A stretch of 64,000 bases of DNA from Pseudomonas anguilliseptica. GTDB taxonomy: Bacteria; Pseudomonadota; Gammaproteobacteria; Pseudomonadales; Pseudomonadaceae. Below are positions 29,252-37,926 of this stretch, piece by piece. The stretch covers positions 3,162,001-3,226,000 of the forward strand of contig NZ_FNSC01000001.1 of the NCBI RefSeq assembly GCF_900105355.1, given 5' to 3'. Numbering within the stretch: the stretch's first letter is position 1; the number at the start of each line of letters is the position of its first letter. The notes under the pieces were generated by a model that made no database searches, had not been told where the DNA came from, and saw only the letters and a list, made by a program, of their open reading frames with translations. The position numbers and the translations under genes are program-made.

Positions 29252-29320
29252 GGACGGCTCGTTACTCAATCGGCTAGCAGAATGGCGGCAACAATACGGC
29301 ATTCGTGGGAATGCTCGGCC

Positions 29321-29470
29321 ATAAAAATGACCGGGAGTCATTTTCAACGTCGCGCAGCGACGGGCCAAAGGGTAGCCCGCCATGGATGGCAGAGCATAAA
29401 AAATGATCGGGAGTCATTTTTAACGTCGCGTAGCGACGGCCCGAAGGGTGGCCGCCATGGATGGTAGGAC
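29321..29470. repeat. Two tandem 75-bp repeats
   Basis: Copy A is 29321-29395 and copy B 29396-29470. Both run ATAAAAATGA..., then GGGAGTCATTTT, ACGTCGCG.AGCGACGG and CCATGGATGG. They differ at roughly ten positions. A third, inverted relative lies at 14182-14247. The array separates the RDD gene from the cold-shock gene. Confidence 0.8.
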
Positions 29471-29474
29471 ATAA

Positions 29475-29507
29475 AAAACCCCCGATGTTGCCATCAGGGG
29501 TTCTTCA
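29475..29507 (-). terminator. Terminator of the cold-shock gene
   Basis: AACCCCCGATG (29477-29487) pairs with CATCAGGGGTT (29492-29502). On the minus strand the hairpin ends in a T-run (GGTTTTTTAT). Confidence 0.88.
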
Positions 29508-29518
29508 AAGCGGCAGGA

Positions 29519-29731
29519 TTACTCCTGGATTTGCACTTCGTCAGCCTGCATGCCTTTCTGGCCTTGCACAGCGATAAAGCTGACTTTTTGGCCTTCTTTC
29601 AGGCTCTTGAAGCCGTTGCCTTGGATCGCGCGGAAGTGTACGAACAGATCCGGACCGCTTTCTGGAGTGATAAAACCAAAACCTTTCTCGTCGTTAAACC
29701 ACTTGACGGTACCGTTCTGACGATTCGACAT
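29519..29731 (-). CDS. Cold-shock domain protein (CspA family)
   Basis: 70 residues forming one OB-fold cold-shock domain. RNP1 is KGFGFIT and RNP2 is LFVHF, with the usual [14 protein letters not shown] opening. These proteins bind single-stranded RNA and DNA and melt mRNA structure in the cytoplasm. The 5' region (29732-30060) contains no other gene and probably holds a long structured leader, as in other csp genes; I did not identify a defined element in it. Confidence 0.93.
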   Translation of the reverse strand: MSNRQNGTVKWFNDEKGFGFITPESGPDLFVHFRAIQGNGFKSLKEGQKVSFIAVQGQKGMQADEVQIQE

Positions 29732-30065
29732 GGTGTATTTCCTTGAACCTTGAGTTGATGACAGCCGCTACTCGACATGAGGGACTGAATACTGGTTGCA
29801 AGGCGGTATGCGACGTCGAGCGGGATGTAGCGGATCTAGATGATCTACTGCATCAGGTCACGATTTTCGGCGACCCATGCAAACACAGTGGGCAAACTCT
29901 ACGCTAACTTCCTGGCAAATGCCAAGCCCCTGCAGGGCATGCCGTTGCTGGGTTGTAGGTGTTTTGCTTGGCGTCTCGTGTGTGCGCTCTGCGGGCCTGT
30001 GGCGCATGGGCAAGGGTTGTGTCTGAGCGTTGTTTTGGCGTGCTGTAGCTTTATTGCGGGCAATA
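29732..30065. other. Gene-free leader region upstream of the cold-shock gene
   Basis: About 330 bp without a convincing coding frame. It presumably contains the promoter and 5' leader of the cold-shock gene. The palindromes seen (for example around 29930-29945) are short. Nothing further is supported. Confidence 0.5.
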
Positions 30066-30094
30066 AAAAGGCCTTGAGTCTCAAGGCCTTTCTT
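30066..30094 (-). terminator. tRNA-type terminator
   Basis: AAAGGCCTTGA pairs with TCAAGGCCTTT across a short loop. On the minus strand it follows the tRNA 3' remnant by about 10 bp and ends in TTTTTATTG. This is the arrangement expected downstream of a tRNA gene. Confidence 0.85.
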
Positions 30095-30102
30095 CGAGTT
30101 TA

Positions 30103-30123
30103 TGGTGCCCGGGGGAGACTCGA
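30103..30123 (-). other. 3' end of a tRNA-Leu gene, probable att site
   Basis: On the minus strand this reads TCGAGTCTCCCCCGGGCACCA. That is the T-arm plus acceptor strand CCCGGGC and ACCA of a tRNA-Leu whose 5' strand would be GCCCGGG. The rest of the tRNA is absent to the right; foreign-type genes follow instead. Site-specific islands commonly integrate here and leave the 3' end of the tRNA at one border. An intact tRNA-Leu would be expected at the other border; none was found in this window. Confidence 0.7.
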
Positions 30124-30403
30124 TTTTCCTTATGGTAGCTGGTTTCTGAGTGCTTTTTATTGGTTGGCATACAGATAGGCATACACGTTGTTGGCTGCTG
30201 GGCGTTCTTTAAACTCAGGTTTCCTTGCGAGCTCTGTGGGTCTCGATGTGTAGAGCGAGCGGTGCGCGAGCATTGACGCCGGTTCCTGCGCAATCTGCTT
30301 TGCTGCGTTTTGCATAGCTATCAGTTGGCGTAGGGTACTTCGCTTGCCAGCGATAGAAACGTGCGTAAATTGAGGGGCGTCTTCCACCCATGAGTATCTC
30401 TCG

Positions 30404-30709
30404 ATGCACTCAGACGCACCTAAAAATTTGCTGGCGATCACCCTTGCAAGAAACGTCAGCGAACCTTCACTGCCTGACTTTACTAGCCCTGTCCCTATCC
30501 AGATGATGAGTTTCACCGCCGCTTGCGACCTGCTGTGTCGTTCGCGGAGTGGGCTGTATAAGCTAATGCGAAACGATTTAACTTTCCCGGTGCCGATCAA
30601 GGACAGTGATGCACGTACGGCCCGCGCTTTTTTTGTAGCTGCAGAGATTGCAGCTTGGCAAAACGCTCAATTGGCCAGTCGCTCTGCTGCTTCAGAGTGG
30701 GTCGAATAG
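30404..30709 (+). CDS. AlpA-like phage/island regulator
   Basis: Up to 101 residues. The core SFTAACDLLCRSRSGLYKLMRNDLTFPVPIKDSDARTARAFFVAAEIAAWQ has the AlpA/MerR-like helix-turn-helix layout, in which the protein is a small excisionase or transcription activator in integrated elements. The start is uncertain: ATG 30404 gives the longest frame, but homology begins near ATG 30503. The stop TAG is one base before the GTG start of the RepA-like ATPase, so the two are coupled. It lies just inside the tRNA-Leu border. Confidence 0.65.
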   Translation: MHSDAPKNLLAITLARNVSEPSLPDFTSPVPIQMMSFTAACDLLCRSRSGLYKLMRNDLTFPVPIKDSDARTARAFFVAAEIAAWQNAQLASRSAASEWVE

Positions 30710-30710
30710 C

Positions 30711-31781
30711 GTGGAAGAATTTCCATCTACCCTTGATATCCAGCCCATGCCCAGTGTTGGGCGTTGGGCTGCTGAGTTAACACCTGCCTCGTCTATCAAG
30801 CCTCGGGCAATCCGCTGGCTTTGGCCGCAGTGGCTAGCAAAAGGGAAACTGACTGTGCTTGCCGGGGCGGGAGGCTCCGGCAAAACAACATTGGCTATTG
30901 GCCTTATCGCGACTCTGACCAATGGCCGACATTGGCCGGACGGGACTGGTTGCCACAAGCGCGGCAATGCACTGATCTGGAGTAGTGAGGATGATCCAGC
31001 AGATACCTTAATCCCGCGCCTGATTGCAGCAGGTGCTGACCTCACGCGTGTACACATAATCGAAGGACGAATAAATGCTGCTGGGGAGCGAGAGCCATTC
31101 GACCCGGCAACAGATTTTGATCTATTACGAGAGGCTGTAGAGCGTATCGGCGGGGCGGCATTACTGATGCTTGACCCACTGGTCAATATGGTGCGCGGCG
31201 ATATGCACAAGGCAAACGATGTTCGTCGCTCACTGCAGGTGGTGGTCGACTTTGCCGAGACTCACGGCTGTGCCGTGCTGGGAATTACTCATTTCAGCAA
31301 AGGTAGCAATACCTCAAACCCTGCGGAGAGGGTCATTGGCAGCCAGGCATTCGGCGCGCTGGCTCGTACGGTACTTGTCGCAGCAAAGTCGTCGGACTCC
31401 GACTCTCGGGTGTTGGCTCGCGCCAAGTCGAATATCAGCGACGACCAAGGAGGCGTTGGTTACACGATTGAGACTTGCTTGCTGGATGAGGGTATTGAGA
31501 CAACGCGTGTGGTCTGGGGGGCGTCCATAGAGGGAAGTGCCGGCGAAATTCTGGCTGAGGTTGAGTGTGCGGGTAGTGAAGATGAATCGGGTGACGATCC
31601 GGCGGAGGCTTTACGCCGGATTCTCCGAGACGGGCCAATAGGCGGAAAGCTGGCGAAGCAGTTGATGGCAGAGAATGGATATACCACCAAGCAAACGCGC
31701 ACTGCTCGTGAGCGTCTCGACGTGGTTGCCTGTCGCGAAGGTTTTGGTAAAGACATGACTACTTATTGGTCTTTGCCATAG
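30711..31781 (+). CDS. RepA-like AAA ATPase of a mobile element
   Basis: 356 residues. Walker A is AGAGGSGKTT (about 51-60), an IWSSEDDPADTLIPRL segment follows, and the Walker B-like region is ALLMLDPLVNMV. This is the RecA-fold helicase-type architecture (AAA_25/RepA) found in plasmids, phage and integrative islands, where it takes part in replication or transfer of the element. A C-terminal winged-helix-like part (AKQLMAENGYTTKQTRTARERL) fits. The GTG at 30711 is chosen because homology starts near it and it is coupled to the AlpA-like gene. Confidence 0.75.
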   Translation: MEEFPSTLDIQPMPSVGRWAAELTPASSIKPRAIRWLWPQWLAKGKLTVLAGAGGSGKTTLAIGLIATLTNGRHWPDGTGCHKRGNALIWSSEDDPADTLIPRLIAAGADLTRVHIIEGRINAAGEREPFDPATDFDLLREAVERIGGAALLMLDPLVNMVRGDMHKANDVRRSLQVVVDFAETHGCAVLGITHFSKGSNTSNPAERVIGSQAFGALARTVLVAAKSSDSDSRVLARAKSNISDDQGGVGYTIETCLLDEGIETTRVVWGASIEGSAGEILAEVECAGSEDESGDDPAEALRRILRDGPIGGKLAKQLMAENGYTTKQTRTARERLDVVACREGFGKDMTTYWSLP

Positions 31782-31804
31782 AACTAGGGTCACTCAAAGT
31801 CGCT

Positions 31805-31874
31805 ATTCATGCCCTGAAAACACATTCATGCCCACGTTAATTGTTGGGCATCAATGGAAAAAATGGGCACGAAT
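31805..31874. promoter_or_regulatory. Symmetric array of four ATTCATGCCC-type boxes
   Basis: Two direct boxes ATTCATGCCC stand at 31805-31814 and 31824-31833. Two inverted boxes follow, GGGCATCAAT at 31846-31855 and GGGCACGAAT at 31865-31874. Within each pair the start-to-start distance is exactly 19 bp, and a 12-bp gap separates the pairs, so the whole is dyad-symmetric. It lies between the RepA-like gene and the restriction-modification gene. It could be an operator for a control protein or iterons for the RepA-like protein. Confidence 0.6.
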
Positions 31875-31986
31875 GATGAGCCGATACCCGCGAGGTTCTT
31901 TGCCAAATATCGGGTAGCTAGATGATAAACTCGCGCCCATTTGGCGCACGTGATGCGCCTGGCGTAGCTCAAAAGGAATTCCCCCG

Positions 31987-34900
31987 ATGTCCGCCCTCTC
32001 TGCCCTGCTCAACACCTACCGTGCCGCCTCCGCTTCCGAGCGTGAAAAAGGCACCTACTTCGAAGAGCTGATCTGTACATACCTGCGCAATGAAGCGACC
32101 TATCGCGACCTGTACGACAAGGTGTGGACGTATTCGAACTGGGCGAAAGAGCAAGGTGTGGACGGTCGCGACACCGGCATAGACCTGGTGGCGCGAACCC
32201 AGGGCACAGGCGAGTACCACGCCATCCAGTGCAAGCTGTACGCCGAGGACTATCGGGTTCAGAAGAAGGACATCGACAGCTTCTTCACTGCCTCGGGCAA
32301 AGCTCCGTTCACTCACAGGATCATCGTTGCAACCACCAACAACTGGAGCGAACACGCCGAGGACGCATTGCAGGGGCAACACCAGACGATCAATAAGATC
32401 GACCTGCAAGCCTTGGAAGAAAGCCAAATCGACTGGGCCAAGTACCAGCCCCACCAAGCCGTCGCACTCAAGGCCAAGAAAACTCTCAGGGATCACCAGC
32501 AGACCGCGCTCAACGCTGTATCGGCTGGCCTGAAGACCGCCGAGCGCGGCAAGCTGATCATGGCCTGCGGTACGGGCAAGACCTTCACCAGTTTGAAGAT
32601 CGCCGAGCGTCTGGCTGGCAAGGGCAAGCGTGTGCTGTTCCTGGTGCCCAGCCTGTCCCTGCTATCGCAGACTCTCACCGAATGGACGCAGGAAAGCGAA
32701 ACTCCGCTCCATAGCTTCGCCGTGTGCTCGGACAGCGACGTAGGTAAGAAGCGCAAGACCGATGAGGACACCGTGCAGGTGTTCACCCACGAACTGCGCT
32801 ACCCAGCCACCACCAAGGCGGATCGCCTCGCCGCCGAAATGCTCAAGCGCCACGATGCCGAGCACATGAGCGTGGTCTTCTCCACCTATCACTCCATCGA
32901 CGTGATCAGCCGCGCCCAGCACGATTTCGACCTCTCAGCGTTCGACCTGGTGATCTGCGACGAAGCGCACCGCACAACCGGCGCGACCTTTGATGACGAT
33001 GATGGCGAAAGTACCTTCGTTCGCATCCACGATGCAGACTACGTTCGTGCCACCAAACGCCTGTACATGACCGCAACGCCGCGCATCTATGGTGACGCTG
33101 CGAAGGTCAAAGCCGAGTCCGGTGAAGTCACCCTGTGCTCGATGGATGACGAAGCGCTGTACGGCAAGGAGCTGTTTGTCATCAACTTCTCCGAGGCCGT
33201 CCAGCGCGGCCTGCTCACCGACTACAAAGTGCTGGTACTCACGGTTGAAGAGAGCGTGATCAATCGCCGCCTCCAAGAACTGCTGAAGGACGAAGACAAC
33301 CAACTCAAAGTGGACGACGCTGCCAAAATCGTCGGCTGCTGGAAGGCGCTGGCCAAACAGGGACTAGCCGAAAACCTGGTGGGTGATGATCAGCCAATGA
33401 AGCGCGCTGTAGCCTTCTGCCAGGTCATCTCGCCCAGCTACAAGGGCACCAAGCACAAGGTCAGCTCCGTCAATATCGCCAGCATGTTCCAATCTGTTGT
33501 GGAGGCTTACCAAGAGTCAGAAAACATTGATGAGGCCTCGCGCATCGTCTGTGAGGCAAAACACGTCGATGGCGGCATGAATGCCAGCCAGAAGGAAGCC
33601 AAGCTCAACTGGCTGAAGGAAGAAGCTCCGGTCAATACCTGCCGCATTCTCAGTAACGTGCGCTGCCTGTCCGAAGGCGTGGACGTACCGGCGCTGGATG
33701 CTGTGCTCTTCCTCACCCCGCGTAACTCCCAGGTGGACGTTGTGCAATCCGTAGGTCGGGTGATGCGCAACGCACCAGGCAAGAAGCGCGGCTATGTCGT
33801 GCTACCCGTGGTCATACCGGCCGGTATGGAGCCGCACGAAGCCCTCAACGACAACCAGACCTACAAGGTGGTCTGGCAGGTACTCCAGGCGCTGCGTTCC
33901 CACGACGACAGCTTTGACGCCATGGTCAACAAGCTCGATCTGATTGGCTCAGACCCGCGCAAGATGGAAGTCATCGCCATCACTGACAAGGCCGACAAGA
34001 AGGCCAAGAAAGCCAGCGGCACCAGCAACGGCAAAGCCGGCAAAGGCAAGTTCGGCATCGGTAGCAATAACCACGATGCTCCTGGCCAGATGACCCAGCA
34101 GGCTGACCTGACCTATGAAGTAGGTGAGATAGAAAAAGCCATCTACGCCAAGATCGTCGACAAGTGCGGCAACCGCCACCACTGGGAAGACTGGGCCAAC
34201 GACATCGCCAAGATTGCCCGCACCCACATCGACCGCATTCAGGGCATTCTAGAAAACCCCGCCAACACCCAAGAAAAGGCCGCGTTCAACGCCTTTGCCG
34301 CCGAGCTGCGTGACGATCTCAACGACAGCATCAATGATGGCGAGATTATCGAAATGCTCGCCCAGCACCTGGTAACCAAACCGGTCTTCGATGCGCTGTT
34401 CGAAGAGTACAGTTTTGCCAGTCACAACCCCATGTCCAAGGCTATGCAAGCCGTGCTGGACGCGCTTCATGAGCATCACCTGGCCAAGGAAACCGACACC
34501 CTGGCGAAGTTTTACTCCAGCGTGCGGCAGCGCGCCTCGGGTATCGACAGTGCTCAGGGCAAACAAAAGATCATTGTCGAGCTATACGACAAGTTCTTCC
34601 GCAACGCTTTCCCCAAGATGACCGAGCGCTTGGGCATCGTTTACACCCCAGTTGAGGTGGTGGACTTCATCCTTCACAGCGTCAACCACCTGCTGCAACA
34701 GGAGTTCGGCCAGACCTTGGGCAGCAAGGGCGTACACATCATCGACCCGTTTACCGGCACCGGCACCTTCATCACCCGCCTGATCCAGTCAGGTCTGATC
34801 AAACCGGAAGAGTTGCCGCACAAGTACAAGCACGAAATCCACGCCAACGAGCTGGTACTGCTGGCTTACTACATTGCAGCTATCAATATCGAAGCGGCCT

Positions 34901-35330
34901 ACCACGGCGAGGTGATCGACGAGTACACCCCGTTCGAAGGTATCTGCCTGACCGACACCTTCCAGATGTATGAAAAGGACGATCTGGTAGATGCCCTGCT
35001 GGTGGACAACAGCGCCCGCCGTAAGCGGCAGAAGGCGCTGGATATTCGGGTGATTGTGGGCAATCCGCCATATTCGGCGAAGCAAGAAAGCGTCAATGAC
35101 AACAATGCGAATCTAGCCTACCCCTCACTAGATTCTCGTATTCGCGATACATATGCGGCTAGGTCTGACGCTACCAACAAAAACGCACTATACGACAGCT
35201 ATATTCGGGCAATCCGTTGGGCCGCTGATCGAGTAGGTGATTCTGGCATTGTTGGATTTGTAACCAATGCCGGCTTTGTTGAATCCAACACTGCTGATGG
35301 CATTCGAAAGTGCCTGACGGAAGAGTTCTC
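31987..35330 (+). pseudogene. Type ISP restriction-modification enzyme, truncated
   Basis: The first 1115 codons of a single-chain restriction enzyme. An Mrr-like nuclease comes first (Asp66 in GIDLVAR and the QCK at 81-83). Next is an SF2 helicase with ACGTGKT near 193-199, DEAH at 325 and YMTATPRIY. Then comes an N6-adenine methylase with DPFTGTGTF near 920 and NPPY at 1026. This order is that of type ISP enzymes such as LlaGI/LlaBIII (about 1600 residues). The target-recognition domain that should follow is missing: the frame enters an IS630 element and stops. The sequence beyond the element does not resume the gene, so the 3' part is deleted. AAGGA lies 9 nt before the ATG. Without target recognition neither cutting nor methylation is expected. 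Confidence 0.88.
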
Positions 35331-35332
35331 TA

Positions 35333-36516
35333 GTGGCCTGTCTGGTTAATCCAATAACTCATTCCGAATTACAGCCAGCTTTGCTCGATGCACGGAGCTG
35401 ATAATCGACTCAGCCGTTTTGCTCCAGCGGAACGGCTTAGCCGAATGTTCGTTATGAGCCTCAATGAAGCGACGTATCGCCGCTCTCAGGTCAGCCACGC
35501 TGCTGAAGGCATCACGATAAAGCGCCCGTCTTTCCAGTTGCGCAAACCAGCCCTCCACGGCGTTCAGCCACGAGGCGCTGGTCGGTGTGAAGTGCAGCTT
35601 GAAACGGGGATGCTTCTCCAGCCATTCCCTGACGGCAGCGGTCTTGTGAGTCGAGCTGTTGTCCAGAATTACATGCAGGTCCAGCTCGGCGGGGGTGCTG
35701 CGGTCGATCTGTCGAAGGAACTCCAAAAACTCCTTGGCCCTGTGCCGCTGGGTGATACGGCCGATGACCTTACCCGTCAGGATGTCAAAGGCTGCGTACA
35801 GACTGGCCGTACCGTGGCGCTTATAGTCATGCGTCCGCCGCTCAATCTGCCCGGGCTTGAGCGGCAGCATGGGCTGTGTGCGGTCCAGCGCCTGGATCTG
35901 TGTTTTTTCGTCAACAGATAGCACCAGGGCGTTGTCGGGCGGATTCAAATAGAGCCCGACGACATCGACCACTTTGTCTGCAAAGTGCGGGTCGTTACTG
36001 ATCTTGAAGGTTTTCAACCGGTGCGGCTTGAGGTCGGCAGCAGCCCACACCTGTGCGACCTGCCAGATGCTGACCCCAGCGTACTTGGCCATCAACCGTA
36101 GGCTCCAGTGGGTAGCTTCGCGCGGGACTCGCTGGGTCGTCAGCGTCAGGATTTCCTTGATCTTCGCTTCGTTGAGCTTGCGAGGCGCTCCACTGCGCCG
36201 CAGGTCACTCAGCCCCTCCAGACCGGTCTCCTGGTAGCGTTTACGCCATTTGAAGACCACTGGCGCAGAGACTTGCAGCTGCTCGCTGATCTCCTTGGGC
36301 GTGAGACCGTTGGCCAGCAGCAACAGAATTCTGGCCCGCTGGCCGATGCTCTGAGGCAGCGATCCCATGCGTAACCAGCCTTGCAGCATGTCGGCATCAC
36401 TGGGACTCAAGAAGAATGGGGCTGCTGGCCGGGCCATATGGGAGCTCAATTCATGACGATAGAGCGCGCAGTATACTGGCCCGGCATTGGATTAACGAAT
36501 TTTACAGACAGTTCAC
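35333..36516 (-). mobile_element. IS630-family element, copy A (complete, 1184 bp)
   Basis: The ends are GTGGCCTGTCTGG on the left and, inverted, GTGAACTGTCTGT on the right, flanked by TA at 35331-35332 and 36517-36518. It has the same length as copy C at 50650-51833 and its transposase is identical. The flanking gene does not continue on the far side, so insertion was accompanied or followed by a deletion. Confidence 0.92.
35346..36449 (-). CDS. IS630-family transposase (copy A)
   Basis: 367 residues. The N-terminal helix-turn-helix PKEISEQLQVSAPVVFKWRKRY is followed by the DDE catalytic residues in LVLSVDEKTQIQALDR, LHVILDNSSTHK and SWLNAVEGWFAQLERRAL. IS630/Tc1-mariner transposases insert at TA. 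Full length and intact; the ATG four codons downstream is an equally plausible start. Confidence 0.95.
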   Translation of the reverse strand: MSSHMARPAAPFFLSPSDADMLQGWLRMGSLPQSIGQRARILLLLANGLTPKEISEQLQVSAPVVFKWRKRYQETGLEGLSDLRRSGAPRKLNEAKIKEILTLTTQRVPREATHWSLRLMAKYAGVSIWQVAQVWAAADLKPHRLKTFKISNDPHFADKVVDVVGLYLNPPDNALVLSVDEKTQIQALDRTQPMLPLKPGQIERRTHDYKRHGTASLYAAFDILTGKVIGRITQRHRAKEFLEFLRQIDRSTPAELDLHVILDNSSTHKTAAVREWLEKHPRFKLHFTPTSASWLNAVEGWFAQLERRALYRDAFSSVADLRAAIRRFIEAHNEHSAKPFRWSKTAESIISSVHRAKLAVIRNELLD

Positions 36517-36582
36517 TAGGGTATTACCACTATACGACGCCCGCAGCGGGTGCCTTTATACCGGAAGTCTTGGCTGAAATGA

Positions 36583-36622
36583 AGCCTGCAGCGCGGCTAT
36601 CTGTACTGACGCGCTGCAGGCT
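36583..36622 (-). terminator. Stem-loop downstream of phaG
   Basis: AGCCTGCAGCGC (36583-36594) and GCGCTGCAGGCT (36611-36622) form a perfect 12-bp stem with a 16-nt loop. On the minus strand it lies 18 bp after the phaG stop and is followed by TTCATTTC. The T-run is weak. Confidence 0.55.
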
Positions 36623-36639
36623 CGGGGTGTGGCGGTGCG

Positions 36640-37524
36640 TCATACGGCTATCGCGTGGTGCTGGTCGTGCTGTGGGCGGTAGCTGGAGCTGTTGCGTGCC
36701 GGGGCCTGCAGGAAGCCCAGCATCACGGCCTGACTCTGCAGCCAGGCCTTCTTGTGCTCCATATCGAGAAAGTGCCCGGCGTTGTTGATGATGGCGAACT
36801 GGCAGTCGCTCAGGTGCTCCGCAAACAGGCGCACGTCATCCGGCGAGGTGTATTCGTCGTGCTCGCCGTTGATAAACAGCAGCGGGATGTCGATGGCCGC
36901 CAGGCAGTCCATCTGGCAGTGGTTGTCCATGTGCACCACCTGGTTGATGTGCGCGTGCATCTGCAGGTACTCGTGACTGTCCAAGCTGCTGATATGGCGA
37001 TGGTTGTAGCGCTTGAACAGTGAGGGCAGGTATTTGCCGATGGTGCTGTTGACCAGATGACCGACCTTTTCGCCGTCTATGGCATGCAGGTAGGTCATGC
37101 CTTTTTCCAGATAGTCGAGCATCGGCGCGTTGAGCAGCGGCGAGAAGGAGGTGATCACCGCCTTTTCGATACGCGCCGGGCGTTGCGCCAGGGCCAGCAT
37201 GGCTGCGACGCCGCCCCAGGAGAACGACAGCAGGTAGTCGACCTGAAACTGTTCGATCAGCTCGAGCAGGATGGCGGCTTCATCTTCCTTGCTGATGGGC
37301 CGGCTATGGCTGTTGTGCGGTTTGGACTGGCCAGCGTAGGGCTGATCGTAAAGCACCACATTGAACTGCGGCTGCAGGTACTTGATGGTTTGCGCAAAGG
37401 CGGCGGTGGTGGCCAGCGAACCGTTGATCAGGATGATGGTCTTGCGTGCGCTGGGGTTGGCGTAAAACTCCGTGTGTACCTTGAACGTCCTGTGAATATC
37501 GACGACAGCGATGGCTGGCTTCAT
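36640..37524 (-). CDS. phaG: 3-hydroxyacyl-ACP transacylase PhaG (RhlA/PhaG family)
   Basis: 294 residues of alpha/beta-hydrolase fold. It begins MKPAIAVVDIHRTFKVHTEFY and carries TIILINGSLATTAAFAQTIKYLQPQFNVVLYDQPYAGQSKPHN, LLSFSWGGVAAMLALA, FINGEHDEYTSPDDVRLFAEHL and NAGHFLDMEHK. It is much closer to PhaG than to RhlA, for example in the FSWGG nucleophile region and the SLFKRYNHRHISSLDSHEY segment. PhaG links fatty-acid synthesis to medium-chain polyhydroxyalkanoate by releasing 3-hydroxyacyl groups from ACP. The ATG at 37524 has AGGAGG a few bases upstream; the longer frame to 37623 lacks homology. No other pha genes are adjacent. Confidence 0.85.
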   Translation of the reverse strand: MKPAIAVVDIHRTFKVHTEFYANPSARKTIILINGSLATTAAFAQTIKYLQPQFNVVLYDQPYAGQSKPHNSHSRPISKEDEAAILLELIEQFQVDYLLSFSWGGVAAMLALAQRPARIEKAVITSFSPLLNAPMLDYLEKGMTYLHAIDGEKVGHLVNSTIGKYLPSLFKRYNHRHISSLDSHEYLQMHAHINQVVHMDNHCQMDCLAAIDIPLLFINGEHDEYTSPDDVRLFAEHLSDCQFAIINNAGHFLDMEHKKAWLQSQAVMLGFLQAPARNSSSYRPQHDQHHAIAV

Positions 37525-37926
37525 GTCGTTTCCTCCTGGCGCAAAAATGGGCATGGCAAAACGGCTGGGCCGTTGAACCGGGCTAAGTAGGACAGTCAGG
37601 AAAGCGCCTGGACGTGACAGCAAGATGTCAGGCTGGAGGATTTTATAAGTTATTTATTTTCAATCAGTTAGGGCTGAAATAGAGCATCCGTCCACGACCT
37701 TTTGGCAGGTGTGGAGCTGCGTCTTTGACCAGGCAGGAACCCATTTCGCGCAGTGCGCAAGTAACCGATGGAACGCTTAGATGGCTTCTTGTGACTGATG
37801 AGTCACTAAAAGACCTTATGATTCGATTTAAGCAGCCACGTTCGGGCTGGTGCAAGTGAATATTGGGCTATCGAACAACCGTTTGTCGGTTAGCTAGCTA
37901 AGTATGTGACTTGAGTACGAGCAGTC
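37525..37926. other. Gene-free region between phaG and rsuA
   Basis: About 400 bp. The part next to phaG (37525-37680) should hold its promoter and contains an AT-rich stretch at 37640-37665. The rest has a short dyad (GTGACTGATGAGTCAC, 37788-37803) and no convincing coding frame. No RNA family was recognised. Confidence 0.45.

Noticed and set aside
30157..30600. 147-codon minus-strand frame next to the tRNA-Leu remnant
   Set aside because: Considered as an integrase or island gene, but no integrase motifs are seen and it overlaps the AlpA-like gene; left unannotated.
37664..37855. 63-codon minus-strand frame between phaG and rsuA
   Set aside because: Short, no ribosome site, no similarity recognised.
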